From Pelomonas caseinilytica (lineage in GTDB: Bacteria > Pseudomonadota > Gammaproteobacteria > Burkholderiales > Burkholderiaceae_C), in assembly GCF_021353235.1 (NCBI RefSeq), contig NZ_JAJTWT010000003.1:620001-684000 (forward strand): a stretch of 64,000 nt of DNA, given 5' to 3'. The notes under the pieces were generated by a model, which saw nothing but the letters and a program-made list of their open reading frames with translations, was not told the DNA's origin and did no database searches. A program made the position numbers and the translations under genes. Of the stretch, positions 1 through 7,711 are shown one piece after another. Positions within the stretch are counted from its first letter, which is position 1; each line of letters begins with the position of its first letter.

Positions 1-788
1 CCGGTGTTCTGCAGGGGCTTGGCCTTGCGCGACTGGACCAGGCGTTCGGCCGAGGCGAGGTCGACGCCGTCGAAGAGGGCGGCGATGACCTCGCGCGGCG
101 CGGTGTTGAGGTTGACCGGCGTGGCCTTGGGCAGCAGCACGACATAGGGTTCCAGCCGCTTGAGCGTGTCGGCGTCGAGCCCGAGCCAGGCGAGCTGGTC
201 CAGCCCGGCGGGCTGCAGCGGGCCGCTTTCGCTGAGGGTGGCGGGGGCGCTGGCCGGGGCGCTCGCGCCGCTGGCCGGTGCCGGGAAGGCGGCCCGCAGC
301 CCGGTGATGATGACCGCGGCCGTGCCCGGCGGGGCGTTGACCTGGCTGCACAGCCGCTCCAGCACGCGCTGCTCCAGCGCCGGCACCTGCGTGCCGCCGA
401 CGAGGGCGCGCAGGTTGTAGCGGGCCTGGGCGTCCTCGATGGTGCCCGAGAGGAAGGCGTCGGGCCCCTCGTCGTCGGTGGCGGCGGTGCGGTCGGTGGC
501 GAGGAAGGTGGACAGCCGCGCCTCGGCCAGGGGCACCGCCCAGGGTTCGCCGAGGTGGTCGACGGCCTTGCTGCGGTTCTGCCTGGCGTCTTCCTGCAGG
601 ATGAGGCGGGCCCAGTCCAGCGCGCCTTGCAGGATCCAGGCGCTCTGCGCGCGGGCGCGGTCGGCGGCCTCGATCTGCACGGCGCGGTACTGCTGCCAGA
701 CCATGCCGGCGGCCAGGCTCGCGATCAGCGTGACGATGATCATCGCCGTCAGCAGCGCGGCGCCCCGTTGCGTGCGGCGCGGGCTCAT
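1..788 (-). CDS. gspK: Type II secretion minor pseudopilin GspK (C-terminus off window)
   Basis: GspK caps the type II secretion pseudopilus tip together with GspI and GspJ. The frame is open from the ATG at 788 to the window edge, giving 262 residues, so the C-terminus is missing. The N-terminus MSPRRTQRGAALLTAMIIV is a class III prepilin leader with a hydrophobic helix. Mature position 5 is Thr rather than Glu, which is normal for GspK. PVNLNTAPREV at residues 224-234 is the helix-hairpin-helix-like motif typical of the family. The start overlaps the gspJ stop (ATGA), so the genes are translationally coupled. The remaining gsp genes should lie further left. Confidence 0.93.
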   Translation of the reverse strand, partial: MSPRRTQRGAALLTAMIIVTLIASLAAGMVWQQYRAVQIEAADRARAQSAWILQGALDWARLILQEDARQNRSKAVDHLGEPWAVPLAEARLSTFLATDRTAATDDEGPDAFLSGTIEDAQARYNLRALVGGTQVPALEQRVLERLCSQVNAPPGTAAVIITGLRAAFPAPASGASAPASAPATLSESGPLQPAGLDQLAWLGLDADTLKRLEPYVVLLPKATPVNLNTAPREVIAALFDGVDLASAERLVQSRKAKPLQNT

Positions 789-1423
789 CGGACGGTCACC
801 TCGAGCTCGCGGGTGAGGGTGCCGGCCAGGCCGCTGCCTTCAGCGAACTGCAGCGCGATGCGCAGGCCCGACGGCGGCTGCAGGCTGCCCTTGGGGTTGA
901 CCGGCCCTGCGTCGGACTGGCCCGAGCCGCCGGTGGACTGGCAGTTGCTCCATGCATTGCCCCAGAAGCAGTAGAGCTGCCAGCCGGCCAGCCCGTCGAA
1001 GGTGCGCAGGGCCGGGTTGCGCTCGGCGAGCTGCTGCAGGCCGCGCTGGCGCTGGTCGGACAGGTCCTGCACCGTGCGCTGGGCCGGGCTCTCCCATCGC
1101 CAGAGGCTGCCCTCGCGCAGGCTCCAGACGACGACCTGCAGGCCACCGGTGGCTTGGCGCGTCAGCACGAGGTTGCCGCCGTCGAAGGCCACCGGCGCCA
1201 CGGTGCTGTGGCTGTCCTGCACGGCGCGCAGGTCCACTTCCCACTGCGCCAGCACGGTCTGCAGCCGTGCCGTCTGGGCCAGCCGCTGCTGGGCGATCTC
1301 GCGGCTGCGGGTGAGGGCGTCGATGCCCTTCCAGGCCATGGCCGCCATCGTCGCCATGATGACCAGGGCGACGAGGACCTCGACGAGGGTGAAGCCGGAC
1401 GGGCGTCGAGCGGCGGCGCGCAT
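785..1423 (-). CDS. gspJ: Type II secretion minor pseudopilin GspJ
   Basis: GspJ is a minor pseudopilin of the tip complex. The product is 212 residues. The leader MRAAARRPSG is followed by FTLVEVLVALVIMATMAAM, with the conserved Glu at mature position 5. The reading frame stays open upstream, but the ATG at 1423 gives the correct short leader and overlaps the gspI stop by the ATGA pattern. The globular part contains the usual acidic and Trp-rich stretches (for example GWQLYCFWGNAW). It should be processed by a PilD-type peptidase; a pilD gene is present at 54485-55423. Confidence 0.92.
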   Translation of the reverse strand: MRAAARRPSGFTLVEVLVALVIMATMAAMAWKGIDALTRSREIAQQRLAQTARLQTVLAQWEVDLRAVQDSHSTVAPVAFDGGNLVLTRQATGGLQVVVWSLREGSLWRWESPAQRTVQDLSDQRQRGLQQLAERNPALRTFDGLAGWQLYCFWGNAWSNCQSTGGSGQSDAGPVNPKGSLQPPSGLRIALQFAEGSGLAGTLTRELEVTVR

Positions 1424-1782
1424 CAAAACTTGCCCATGATGGTCGACAGGGTCAGCACCGGCTGGCCTTGCTCGTTGGCGATGTCGGCGTCGACCCGGCG
1501 GAACAGCGGGTTGGGCGTGGGGCCGACCCTGAGCTTGCCGGCGTAGCTGCGGCCGAGCTGCTCGCAGGAGAAGGGCGATTCGCCGATGTCGGGGAACTGC
1601 TGGGTCAGGCGCAGCTCGGTCAGCAGGTTCTCGGCACACCACTGGGCGGCGCTGACCTCGGCCAGGCGCTCGGCGTTGTTGGTCAGGGCGCCCGCCGCCT
1701 TGATGCCGGCGCCCAGCGCGATGGCGACGATGACGAGGGCGACCAGCACCTCGATGAGCGTGAAGCCCCGCTGCCGCTTCAT
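1423..1782 (-). CDS. gspI: Type II secretion minor pseudopilin GspI
   Basis: GspI nucleates the GspI-J-K tip complex of the pseudopilus. At 119 residues it has the normal length. The leader MKRQRG is followed by FTLIEVLVALVIVAIALGAG with Glu at mature position 5. The body contains the GspI-like stretch AQWCAENLLTELRL. The stop overlaps the gspJ start (ATGA), and the start at 1782 overlaps the gspH stop in the same way. The whole G-H-I-J-K block therefore reads as one leftward operon. Confidence 0.92.
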   Translation of the reverse strand: MKRQRGFTLIEVLVALVIVAIALGAGIKAAGALTNNAERLAEVSAAQWCAENLLTELRLTQQFPDIGESPFSCEQLGRSYAGKLRVGPTPNPLFRRVDADIANEQGQPVLTLSTIMGKF

Positions 1783-2240
1783 GGCGCGGTCACGACGTCG
1801 AAAGCACCCAGGCCGTCGGTGCCCAGCACCAGGCGCTGGCTGCCCAATTGCAGGACCAGGCGCTGGGCCGGGATGATGGGTTCGGGCCCGAGCACCAGCC
1901 CGGGGTTGGCCGCGCTGGCGTTCTCGATCTGCACGGCCACCGGGTCGCCCAGCCAGCGCGTGGGCAGGCGCAGGCTGGGGGGCAGGCCCTCGAAGCGGAA
2001 GTCGTCCTCGCTCTTGAGGCCCTTGGGAATCCAGTGCACGGCCAGGCCCGAGGCGCGGCTCTCGGCACGTGCCGTCTCCAGCAGGGCGGCCAGGCGCTGG
2101 GCCTCGCGCTGCAGCTGCACCTCGGTGGGATCGCGCAGCGCCAGCGAGATGGTGGCGCTGGTGATGGCGATGAGGGCCACCACGACGAGCAGCTCGATCA
2201 GCGTGAAGCCGAGGTGACGGCCGCTGCGCCCGCGGGGCAC
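1779..2240 (-). CDS. gspH: Type II secretion minor pseudopilin GspH
   Basis: GspH is a minor pseudopilin lying between the tip complex and the major subunit GspG. The helix GFTLIELLVVVALIAITSA carries Glu at mature position 5. A GTG at 2240 is preferred as start: it gives an 11-residue leader (VPRGRSGRHLG) and begins 7 bases after the gspG stop. Upstream ATGs at 2321 and 2300 would add an atypical 20-27 residue Pro/Ala-rich extension and overlap gspG deeply. With the GTG start the protein has 153 residues. Start assignment is less certain than identity. Confidence 0.85.
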   Translation of the reverse strand: MPRGRSGRHLGFTLIELLVVVALIAITSATISLALRDPTEVQLQREAQRLAALLETARAESRASGLAVHWIPKGLKSEDDFRFEGLPPSLRLPTRWLGDPVAVQIENASAANPGLVLGPEPIIPAQRLVLQLGSQRLVLGTDGLGAFDVVTAP

Positions 2241-2247
2241 GGCGGGC

Positions 2248-2670
2248 TTACTGCCAGGAACCGACGTCGGCGTCACGGCCCTCGCCACCGGGGCGGCCAT
2301 CGGCACCGAAGCTGTAGACATCGACCTCGCCCTTCACGCCCGGGTTGGCGTATTGGTAGGGGTGGCCCCAGGGATCGTTGGGCAGCTTGTCGAGGTAGGG
2401 CTTCCAGTTGGGCGGCGGCGTGCCGACCGTGGGCTTGTGCACGAGGGCATCCAGCCCCTGCTCGGCGCTGGGGAAGCGCTGGTTGTCGAGCTTGTAGATC
2501 TTGAGCGCCTGCATCAGGTTGTTGACGTCGGTGCGGGCGGCGGTGACGCGGGCGTCCTCGGCGCGGTCGAGCACATTGGGCACGACCAGGGCGGCGAGCA
2601 CGCCGATGATGACGAGCACGACCAGCAGTTCGATCAGCGTGAAGCCGCGGGCGATGGAGGAACGGCGCAT
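2248..2670 (-). CDS. gspG: Type II secretion major pseudopilin GspG
   Basis: GspG is the main subunit of the periplasmic pseudopilus. The 140-residue product starts MRRSSIARG before FTLIELLVVLVIIGVLAAL. It carries the family's C-terminal calcium-site features, LPNDPWGHPYQYANPG and SFGADGRPGGEGRDADVGSW. The frame is open to 2850, but the ATG at 2670 gives the normal 9-residue leader. It is the first gene of the leftward gspGHIJK operon, and gspC diverges from it 53 bases away. Confidence 0.95.
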   Translation of the reverse strand: MRRSSIARGFTLIELLVVLVIIGVLAALVVPNVLDRAEDARVTAARTDVNNLMQALKIYKLDNQRFPSAEQGLDALVHKPTVGTPPPNWKPYLDKLPNDPWGHPYQYANPGVKGEVDVYSFGADGRPGGEGRDADVGSWQ

Positions 2671-2723
2671 GGCGGGAGCGGGGAGGCGCGGTAGCTGCGG
2701 TGAGCGGGCCATCATAATGGGCC

Positions 2724-3353
2724 ATGCTTGCGCGATTGATGGCATTGACGGTGTGGCTGCTGTTGGGCGGCTCGGTGGCCTACTGGGGCCTGCAACTGCT
2801 GGCCCGGCCGCTGCCCATGCCGGCCTCGGTGCTGCCCGTGGGCGAGGCACGTGCGGCCCAGGTCGACCTGGGCCGGCTGCTGGGTGTCACGCCGCCGCAG
2901 GCGGCGGCTGAGCCGGAGGCGGCGCCTTCGACGCGGCTGCGCCTGCTGGGCGTCGTGGCGCCCAAGAACCCGCGCGCGGCGCAGGCCGGCGAGGGGGTCG
3001 CGCTGATCGAGGTGGACGGGGTGGCGCGCACGGTGCGCGTGGGCGCCGTCGTCGACGGCGAACTGCGGCTGCTGCGCGTGGAAGCCCGCACGGCCAGCCT
3101 CGGCCGCGCCGGCCAGGCGCCCAGCCAGGTCCTGCAGATCAGCCCGCCGGCCGCGCCGGCGACCGGCTCGCTGCCGGCGGCCTCGCCTTCGCCCGTGGTG
3201 CTGGGTGGCAACCCGCCGGGCACGGTCACCACGATGTCCGCCGCCGTCCCGCCGCCGTCGGCGGACCAGGTGGCACCGCCGCCGGCCCATGGCGTGCCTT
3301 ACGGCGTGCCGCTGGCCGCGTCGGCCCCCGGCGGCGCGCCGCAGGAGCGTTAG
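2724..3353 (+). CDS. gspC: Type II secretion inner-membrane protein GspC
   Basis: GspC links the inner-membrane platform to the secretin GspD through its homology region. The protein has 209 residues. One membrane helix spans about residues 5-27. An HR-type beta domain spans about 65-115 (RLRLLGVVAPKNPRAA, then GVALIEVDGVARTVRVG). A Pro/Ala-rich tail follows with no PDZ or coiled-coil domain, so this is a short GspC. It diverges from gspG, and a CATAAT at 2713-2718 lies only 5 bases before the ATG. Its TAG stop overlaps the convergent cobT-like stop by 4 bases. Confidence 0.82.
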   Translation: MLARLMALTVWLLLGGSVAYWGLQLLARPLPMPASVLPVGEARAAQVDLGRLLGVTPPQAAAEPEAAPSTRLRLLGVVAPKNPRAAQAGEGVALIEVDGVARTVRVGAVVDGELRLLRVEARTASLGRAGQAPSQVLQISPPAAPATGSLPAASPSPVVLGGNPPGTVTTMSAAVPPPSADQVAPPPAHGVPYGVPLAASAPGGAPQER

Positions 3354-4423
3354 GAGTCTGCGGTCGGCGGAGAGACACCCGCGCCGGGCCGCATCGACAG
3401 CCGCGCCTCGGCGACCTCGTGGAGGTCGGTCAGCAGGGCCGCGGCGGCGCGGATCATGGGCCAGGCCAGGGCCGCACCGGTGCCGTCGGCGCTGTCCATG
3501 CCCAGTTCCAGCAGCGCGGAGGCGTGGAAGAGGGCGAGGGCTTCGTCCAGGCCCCGGTGCACGTGGCTGCGGCAAAAGACCGCGTAGTCGGTGACGGGCG
3601 CGCAGATCAGCGAGGCGAGCTTCAGGGCCGCGCAGGCGGCGATGCCGTCCACGATGATGAGGCTGCGCTTGCTGGCGGCCACCAGCATGGCGCCGACCAT
3701 GACGGCGATCTCATGCCCGCCGAAGGCCGCCAGCAGGTCCATGGGCTCCTTGGCGTCGCGGTGGCGGGCCAGGGCGCCGTGCAACACGTCCAGCAGGTGG
3801 ACGAGGTCGTCCTGGCGCATGGTGGGGCCGGAGACGACGAAGTCGCGCACCGACTGCTCGGCCAGGCGCGACAGGATGAGGGACGCGCATTCGGCCGAGC
3901 CCTGGCCCATGCCGGCGCAGGCCAGCACGTTGCCGGGCAGGTTGTCGGCGATCTCCATCCCCACGCGCACGCCGGCGTGGGCCTGTTCCAGGCTCATGGC
4001 CTGGGCGGTGCGGGCGTTGCGGGTGCCGTGGGCGACCTTGCGAGCCAGCAGCCGTGCGTGCGGCGGCAGGTTTTCGGCCACGCCGCAGTCCACCACGGTG
4101 AGGTGCAGCCCCTGCAGCCGGGCGAAGACGGACACCGGCAGTTGGGCGTGCAGGGCCATCTGCACCTGATCCTTGGTGGCCCGACCCCATTGGGCGCCGA
4201 CGCCGTCGACGACCAGACCATGGTCGGCCGCGAACAGGGCGAGGACGGGGTCGCGGAAGCGCGGCGTCAGGCTGTTCTGCACCAGGCCCAGGCGCACGGC
4301 CAGGGGTTCCAGCTCGCCGAGGCCGCCGGCAATGGCCGAGCGCCGGTCCACGCGGTCACGCAGGGCCTTTTCCAGCTCCGGGTTGGCGGTGGGGGAGATC
4401 AGCGACTGTTGGGCAACGGTCAT
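3350..4423 (-). CDS. cobT: CobT-family phosphoribosyltransferase, divergent
   Basis: Canonical CobT transfers phosphoribose from nicotinate mononucleotide to 5,6-dimethylbenzimidazole for cobalamin lower-ligand assembly. The 357-residue length and the blocks FAADHG (65-70), AAFGGHEIAVMVGA (232-245) and ADGTGAALA (312-320) support the family. Two key spots differ from the well-studied enzymes. The GEMGIGN motif reads CAGMGQGS (169-176), losing its Glu. The catalytic Glu of the LGEGTGA-type motif is Asp313. No other cobalamin gene is near. It may be a paralogue with another base or substrate; the symbol denotes family only. It converges on gspC. Confidence 0.72.
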   Translation of the reverse strand: MTVAQQSLISPTANPELEKALRDRVDRRSAIAGGLGELEPLAVRLGLVQNSLTPRFRDPVLALFAADHGLVVDGVGAQWGRATKDQVQMALHAQLPVSVFARLQGLHLTVVDCGVAENLPPHARLLARKVAHGTRNARTAQAMSLEQAHAGVRVGMEIADNLPGNVLACAGMGQGSAECASLILSRLAEQSVRDFVVSGPTMRQDDLVHLLDVLHGALARHRDAKEPMDLLAAFGGHEIAVMVGAMLVAASKRSLIIVDGIAACAALKLASLICAPVTDYAVFCRSHVHRGLDEALALFHASALLELGMDSADGTGAALAWPMIRAAAALLTDLHEVAEARLSMRPGAGVSPPTADS

Positions 4424-4455
4424 GGCTCAGGCGGCGTGCGGACCCCGATTTCAAC

Positions 4456-6033
<1,578 letters not shown>

Positions 6034-6150
6034 CGAGTCTCCATGGGATCTTGTTGCGGCGCCGCATGATAAGAGACGGCTTCACGCTCATTGGATGGAA
6101 GCGGACTGGCGTCGCGCAACGAGGCGTTCAGAGCAGCTGAAGGACAGGCC

Positions 6151-6250
6151 TCGCGCCGCTCGCGGCGCGGACGGGCGTTTTGGCAATGGGCCGCAGGCCT
6201 GCGGCGCTTCAGCGCCGCAACGTCTCGCGCAGCGAGGCGTCGCCAAAACG
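6151..6250. repeat. Nest of five inverted repeats in the ilvA upstream region
   Basis: The 388-base stretch 6034-6421 has no gene. Within it, 100 bases hold tightly packed inverted repeats. These are an 8-bp stem at 6151-6168, a perfect 16-bp palindrome GCCGCAGGCCTGCGGC at 6190-6205, and a 7-bp stem with TTCA loop at 6201-6218. A 9-bp stem with one T/G position lies at 6221-6239, and an outer pair TTTTGGC/GCCAAAA joins 6178-6184 to 6242-6248. There is no adjacent T-run. It could be a dispersed intergenic repeat or a structured ilvA leader; nothing here decides between them. Confidence 0.5.
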
Positions 6251-6256
6251 AACGAC

Positions 6257-6288
6257 AAAAAAAACCCGAGCTCTTTCAAGCTCGGGTT
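6257..6288 (-). terminator. Intrinsic terminator, leftward
   Basis: A 10-bp stem AACCCGAGCT/AGCTCGGGTT (6263-6272 and 6279-6288) is followed on the minus strand by a run of eight T. No protein gene lies immediately upstream on that strand, which is why a short non-coding transcript is proposed. Confidence 0.85.
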
Positions 6289-6343
6289 GAATCCACCATG
6301 GAGGCGGTGGAGGAGACAATCGGTGCGAAAACGTTTTCGCTTG
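6257..6343 (-). ncRNA. Candidate small RNA with three hairpins and CCUCC motifs
   Basis: About 87 nt, read leftwards from a good sigma-70 promoter to a strong intrinsic terminator. Hairpin 1 is the palindrome GCGAAAACGTTTTCGC (6325-6340). A single-stranded segment GUCUCCUCC follows. Hairpin 2 pairs 6306-6311 with 6292-6297 (UCCACC/GGUGGA) and exposes GCCUCCAU in its loop. Hairpin 3 is the terminator. Exposed CCUCC motifs are typical of sRNAs that block Shine-Dalgarno sites (known for several families; applied here by inference). No plausible ORF is present. Confidence 0.55.
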
Positions 6344-6349
6344 GGTGTC

Positions 6350-6379
6350 AGTGTAGCGCCGAGTTATGCTGCGCTGCAA
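6350..6379 (-). promoter_or_regulatory. Sigma-70 promoter of the candidate sRNA
   Basis: On the minus strand, TTGCAG (6374-6379) and TACACT (6350-6355) are separated by 18 bases. This predicts a start near 6343. The 16-bp palindrome at 6325-6340 then covers about +4 to +19. Its central AACGTT is typical of LacI-family operators, so repression by such a factor is possible (inference). Confidence 0.6.
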
Positions 6380-6421
6380 TATTTTTCGTGAACGAATTGG
6401 AGCTTGCGCTCTAGAAAAAAC

Positions 6422-6853
6422 ATGGAATGCACTGTCAGTTGGCTGGGCCCGGAGGGCCCGAGCGGCATGAGCTTCGTCGCCGAGACGGGCAGCGGTCACG
6501 TGCTGTCCATGGACGGTGCACCCGACGGTGGTGGCCGCAACCTGGCGCCGCGGCCGATGGAGACCGTGCTGGCGGGCACCGGCGGCTGCACCGCTTACGA
6601 CGTCGTGCTCATCCTCAAGCGCGGCCGCCACGACGTGCGCGGTTGCAAGGTCTCGTTGAAGGCGGAGCGCGCTTCCAGCGACCCCAAGGTCTTCACCGCC
6701 ATCCATTTCCATTTCGTCGTCAGCGGCAAGGGGCTCAAGCCCGAGATCGTCGAGCGAGCCGTCGCCCTGTCGCACGAAAAGTATTGTTCGGCGACGGCCA
6801 TGCTGGCCAAGACCTCGGCCATCAGCACCTCCTTCGAGGTCGTCGAGGCCTGA
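6422..6853 (+). CDS. OsmC/YhfA-family protein
   Basis: OsmC/Ohr-fold proteins often reduce organic hydroperoxides with two cysteines; the YhfA branch has no settled function. The 143-residue product carries C56 in GTGGCTAYD and C122 in SHEKYCSATAML, matching the two-Cys arrangement. LILKRGRHDV also matches YhfA-type proteins. The ATG at 6422 has no clear ribosome site; an in-frame TTG at 6404 is a weaker alternative. The stop codon directly abuts the stop of the convergent coq7 with no spacer. Confidence 0.85.
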   Translation: MECTVSWLGPEGPSGMSFVAETGSGHVLSMDGAPDGGGRNLAPRPMETVLAGTGGCTAYDVVLILKRGRHDVRGCKVSLKAERASSDPKVFTAIHFHFVVSGKGLKPEIVERAVALSHEKYCSATAMLAKTSAISTSFEVVEA

Positions 6854-7513
6854 TCAGACGTGGTGGGCCACGGTCGTCATGACCTTGGCCGCCAGGCGCA
6901 TCAGGCCCTGGACCGGCGCCGGGAGTGGTCGCGCGCCGGCCGCCAGCGCCGCGTCGGCGTGAGCCGCCTCCTCGCGCTTCATCTGGTCGACGATGGCGCG
7001 GGACGCGGCGTCGTCGGCCGGCAGGCGGTCGAGGTGGGAGGCCAGATGGGCCTCGACCTGCCGTTCGGTCTCGACGACGAATCCCAGGCTCCAGTCGTCG
7101 CCCGCCAGTCCGGCCAGGCTGCCCCACGCGAAGGCGCCCGCCCACCACAACGGTGCCAGATGGCTGGTGTGGGTGCCCAATTGCGCCACGCGCTCCGCCG
7201 TCCAGGCGAGGTGGTCGAGTTCCTCGCTGGCCGCCTCCTCGAAGTGCCGGCGCAGGCTGCCGCTGCGGCTGAAGAGGGCCTGCGACTGGTAAAGGGCCTG
7301 CGCGCAGATCTCGCCGACGTGGTTCACCCGCATCAGCGCGCCGGCTTCCCGGGCCTGGGCGGGGTCGAGTTCGCCCGCGGTGCCGGCTGCCGGCGAGGGG
7401 CGTCCGGCTCGGGCGGGAGCAAACACGGTCCTAAGCCCCTGGTCGAGCGCAGCCAGGCAGCGGTCGCGGAAATCGAGCTGGAGAAGATGCGCTGAGGTTT
7501 CTGTTTGATGCAT
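6854..7513 (-). CDS. coq7: Coq7-type demethoxyubiquinone hydroxylase
   Basis: Coq7 is a di-iron monooxygenase that hydroxylates the C6 position of the ubiquinone ring precursor; many beta-proteobacteria use it in place of UbiF. The 219-residue protein shows the metal ligands in order: E68 (VNHVGEIC), E98-x-x-H101 (SEELDH), an ETERQVEAH motif near 150, and EEAAH near 183. A variable Ala/Pro-rich segment separates the first helix from the domain. The gene is convergent with the OsmC-family gene. Confidence 0.93.
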   Translation of the reverse strand: MHQTETSAHLLQLDFRDRCLAALDQGLRTVFAPARAGRPSPAAGTAGELDPAQAREAGALMRVNHVGEICAQALYQSQALFSRSGSLRRHFEEAASEELDHLAWTAERVAQLGTHTSHLAPLWWAGAFAWGSLAGLAGDDWSLGFVVETERQVEAHLASHLDRLPADDAASRAIVDQMKREEAAHADAALAAGARPLPAPVQGLMRLAAKVMTTVAHHV

Positions 7514-7561
7514 TCAGTTAAGCTGTATTGCCGTGAAGAAACCGTGACATTCGGCATGTCG

Positions 7562-7591
7562 TTGTGGTTCAGCAACGGCAACACATAATTT
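7562..7591 (+). promoter_or_regulatory. Likely promoter of the first porin gene
   Basis: TTGTGG (7562-7567) is followed after 16 bases by CATAAT (7584-7589), or after 18 by TAATTT (7586-7591). This predicts a leader of roughly 115 nt before the porin ATG at 7712. Confidence 0.45.
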
Positions 7592-7649
7592 CATATCCGT
7601 GAATTCCCCAGGGGTCCCAACCTGTAGTGGAATACGCCCACTTCCGAAG

Positions 7650-7659
7650 AAGGAGGTGA
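7650..7659 (+). promoter_or_regulatory. Anti-Shine-Dalgarno-complementary site in porin leader
   Basis: AAGGAGGTGA is a full complement to the conserved 3' end of 16S rRNA. It lies about 52 bases before the porin ATG, which has its own site (TAGGAG near 7700). Downstream of it a GTG at 7666 opens an out-of-frame reading frame overlapping the porin. The site may be a ribosome standby site, a leader-peptide start, or a target for anti-SD sRNAs. Confidence 0.4.
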
Positions 7660-7711
7660 GCCGCGGTGCCCAGTTCGGTCGGCGGCTCGGATGAATACCT
7701 AGGAGTATCGA

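Noticed and set aside
2713-2724. Leaderless transcription of gspC from the CATAAT 5 bases before its ATG.
   Set aside because: There is no -35 match at the proper distance, so the -10 box alone is too weak a basis.
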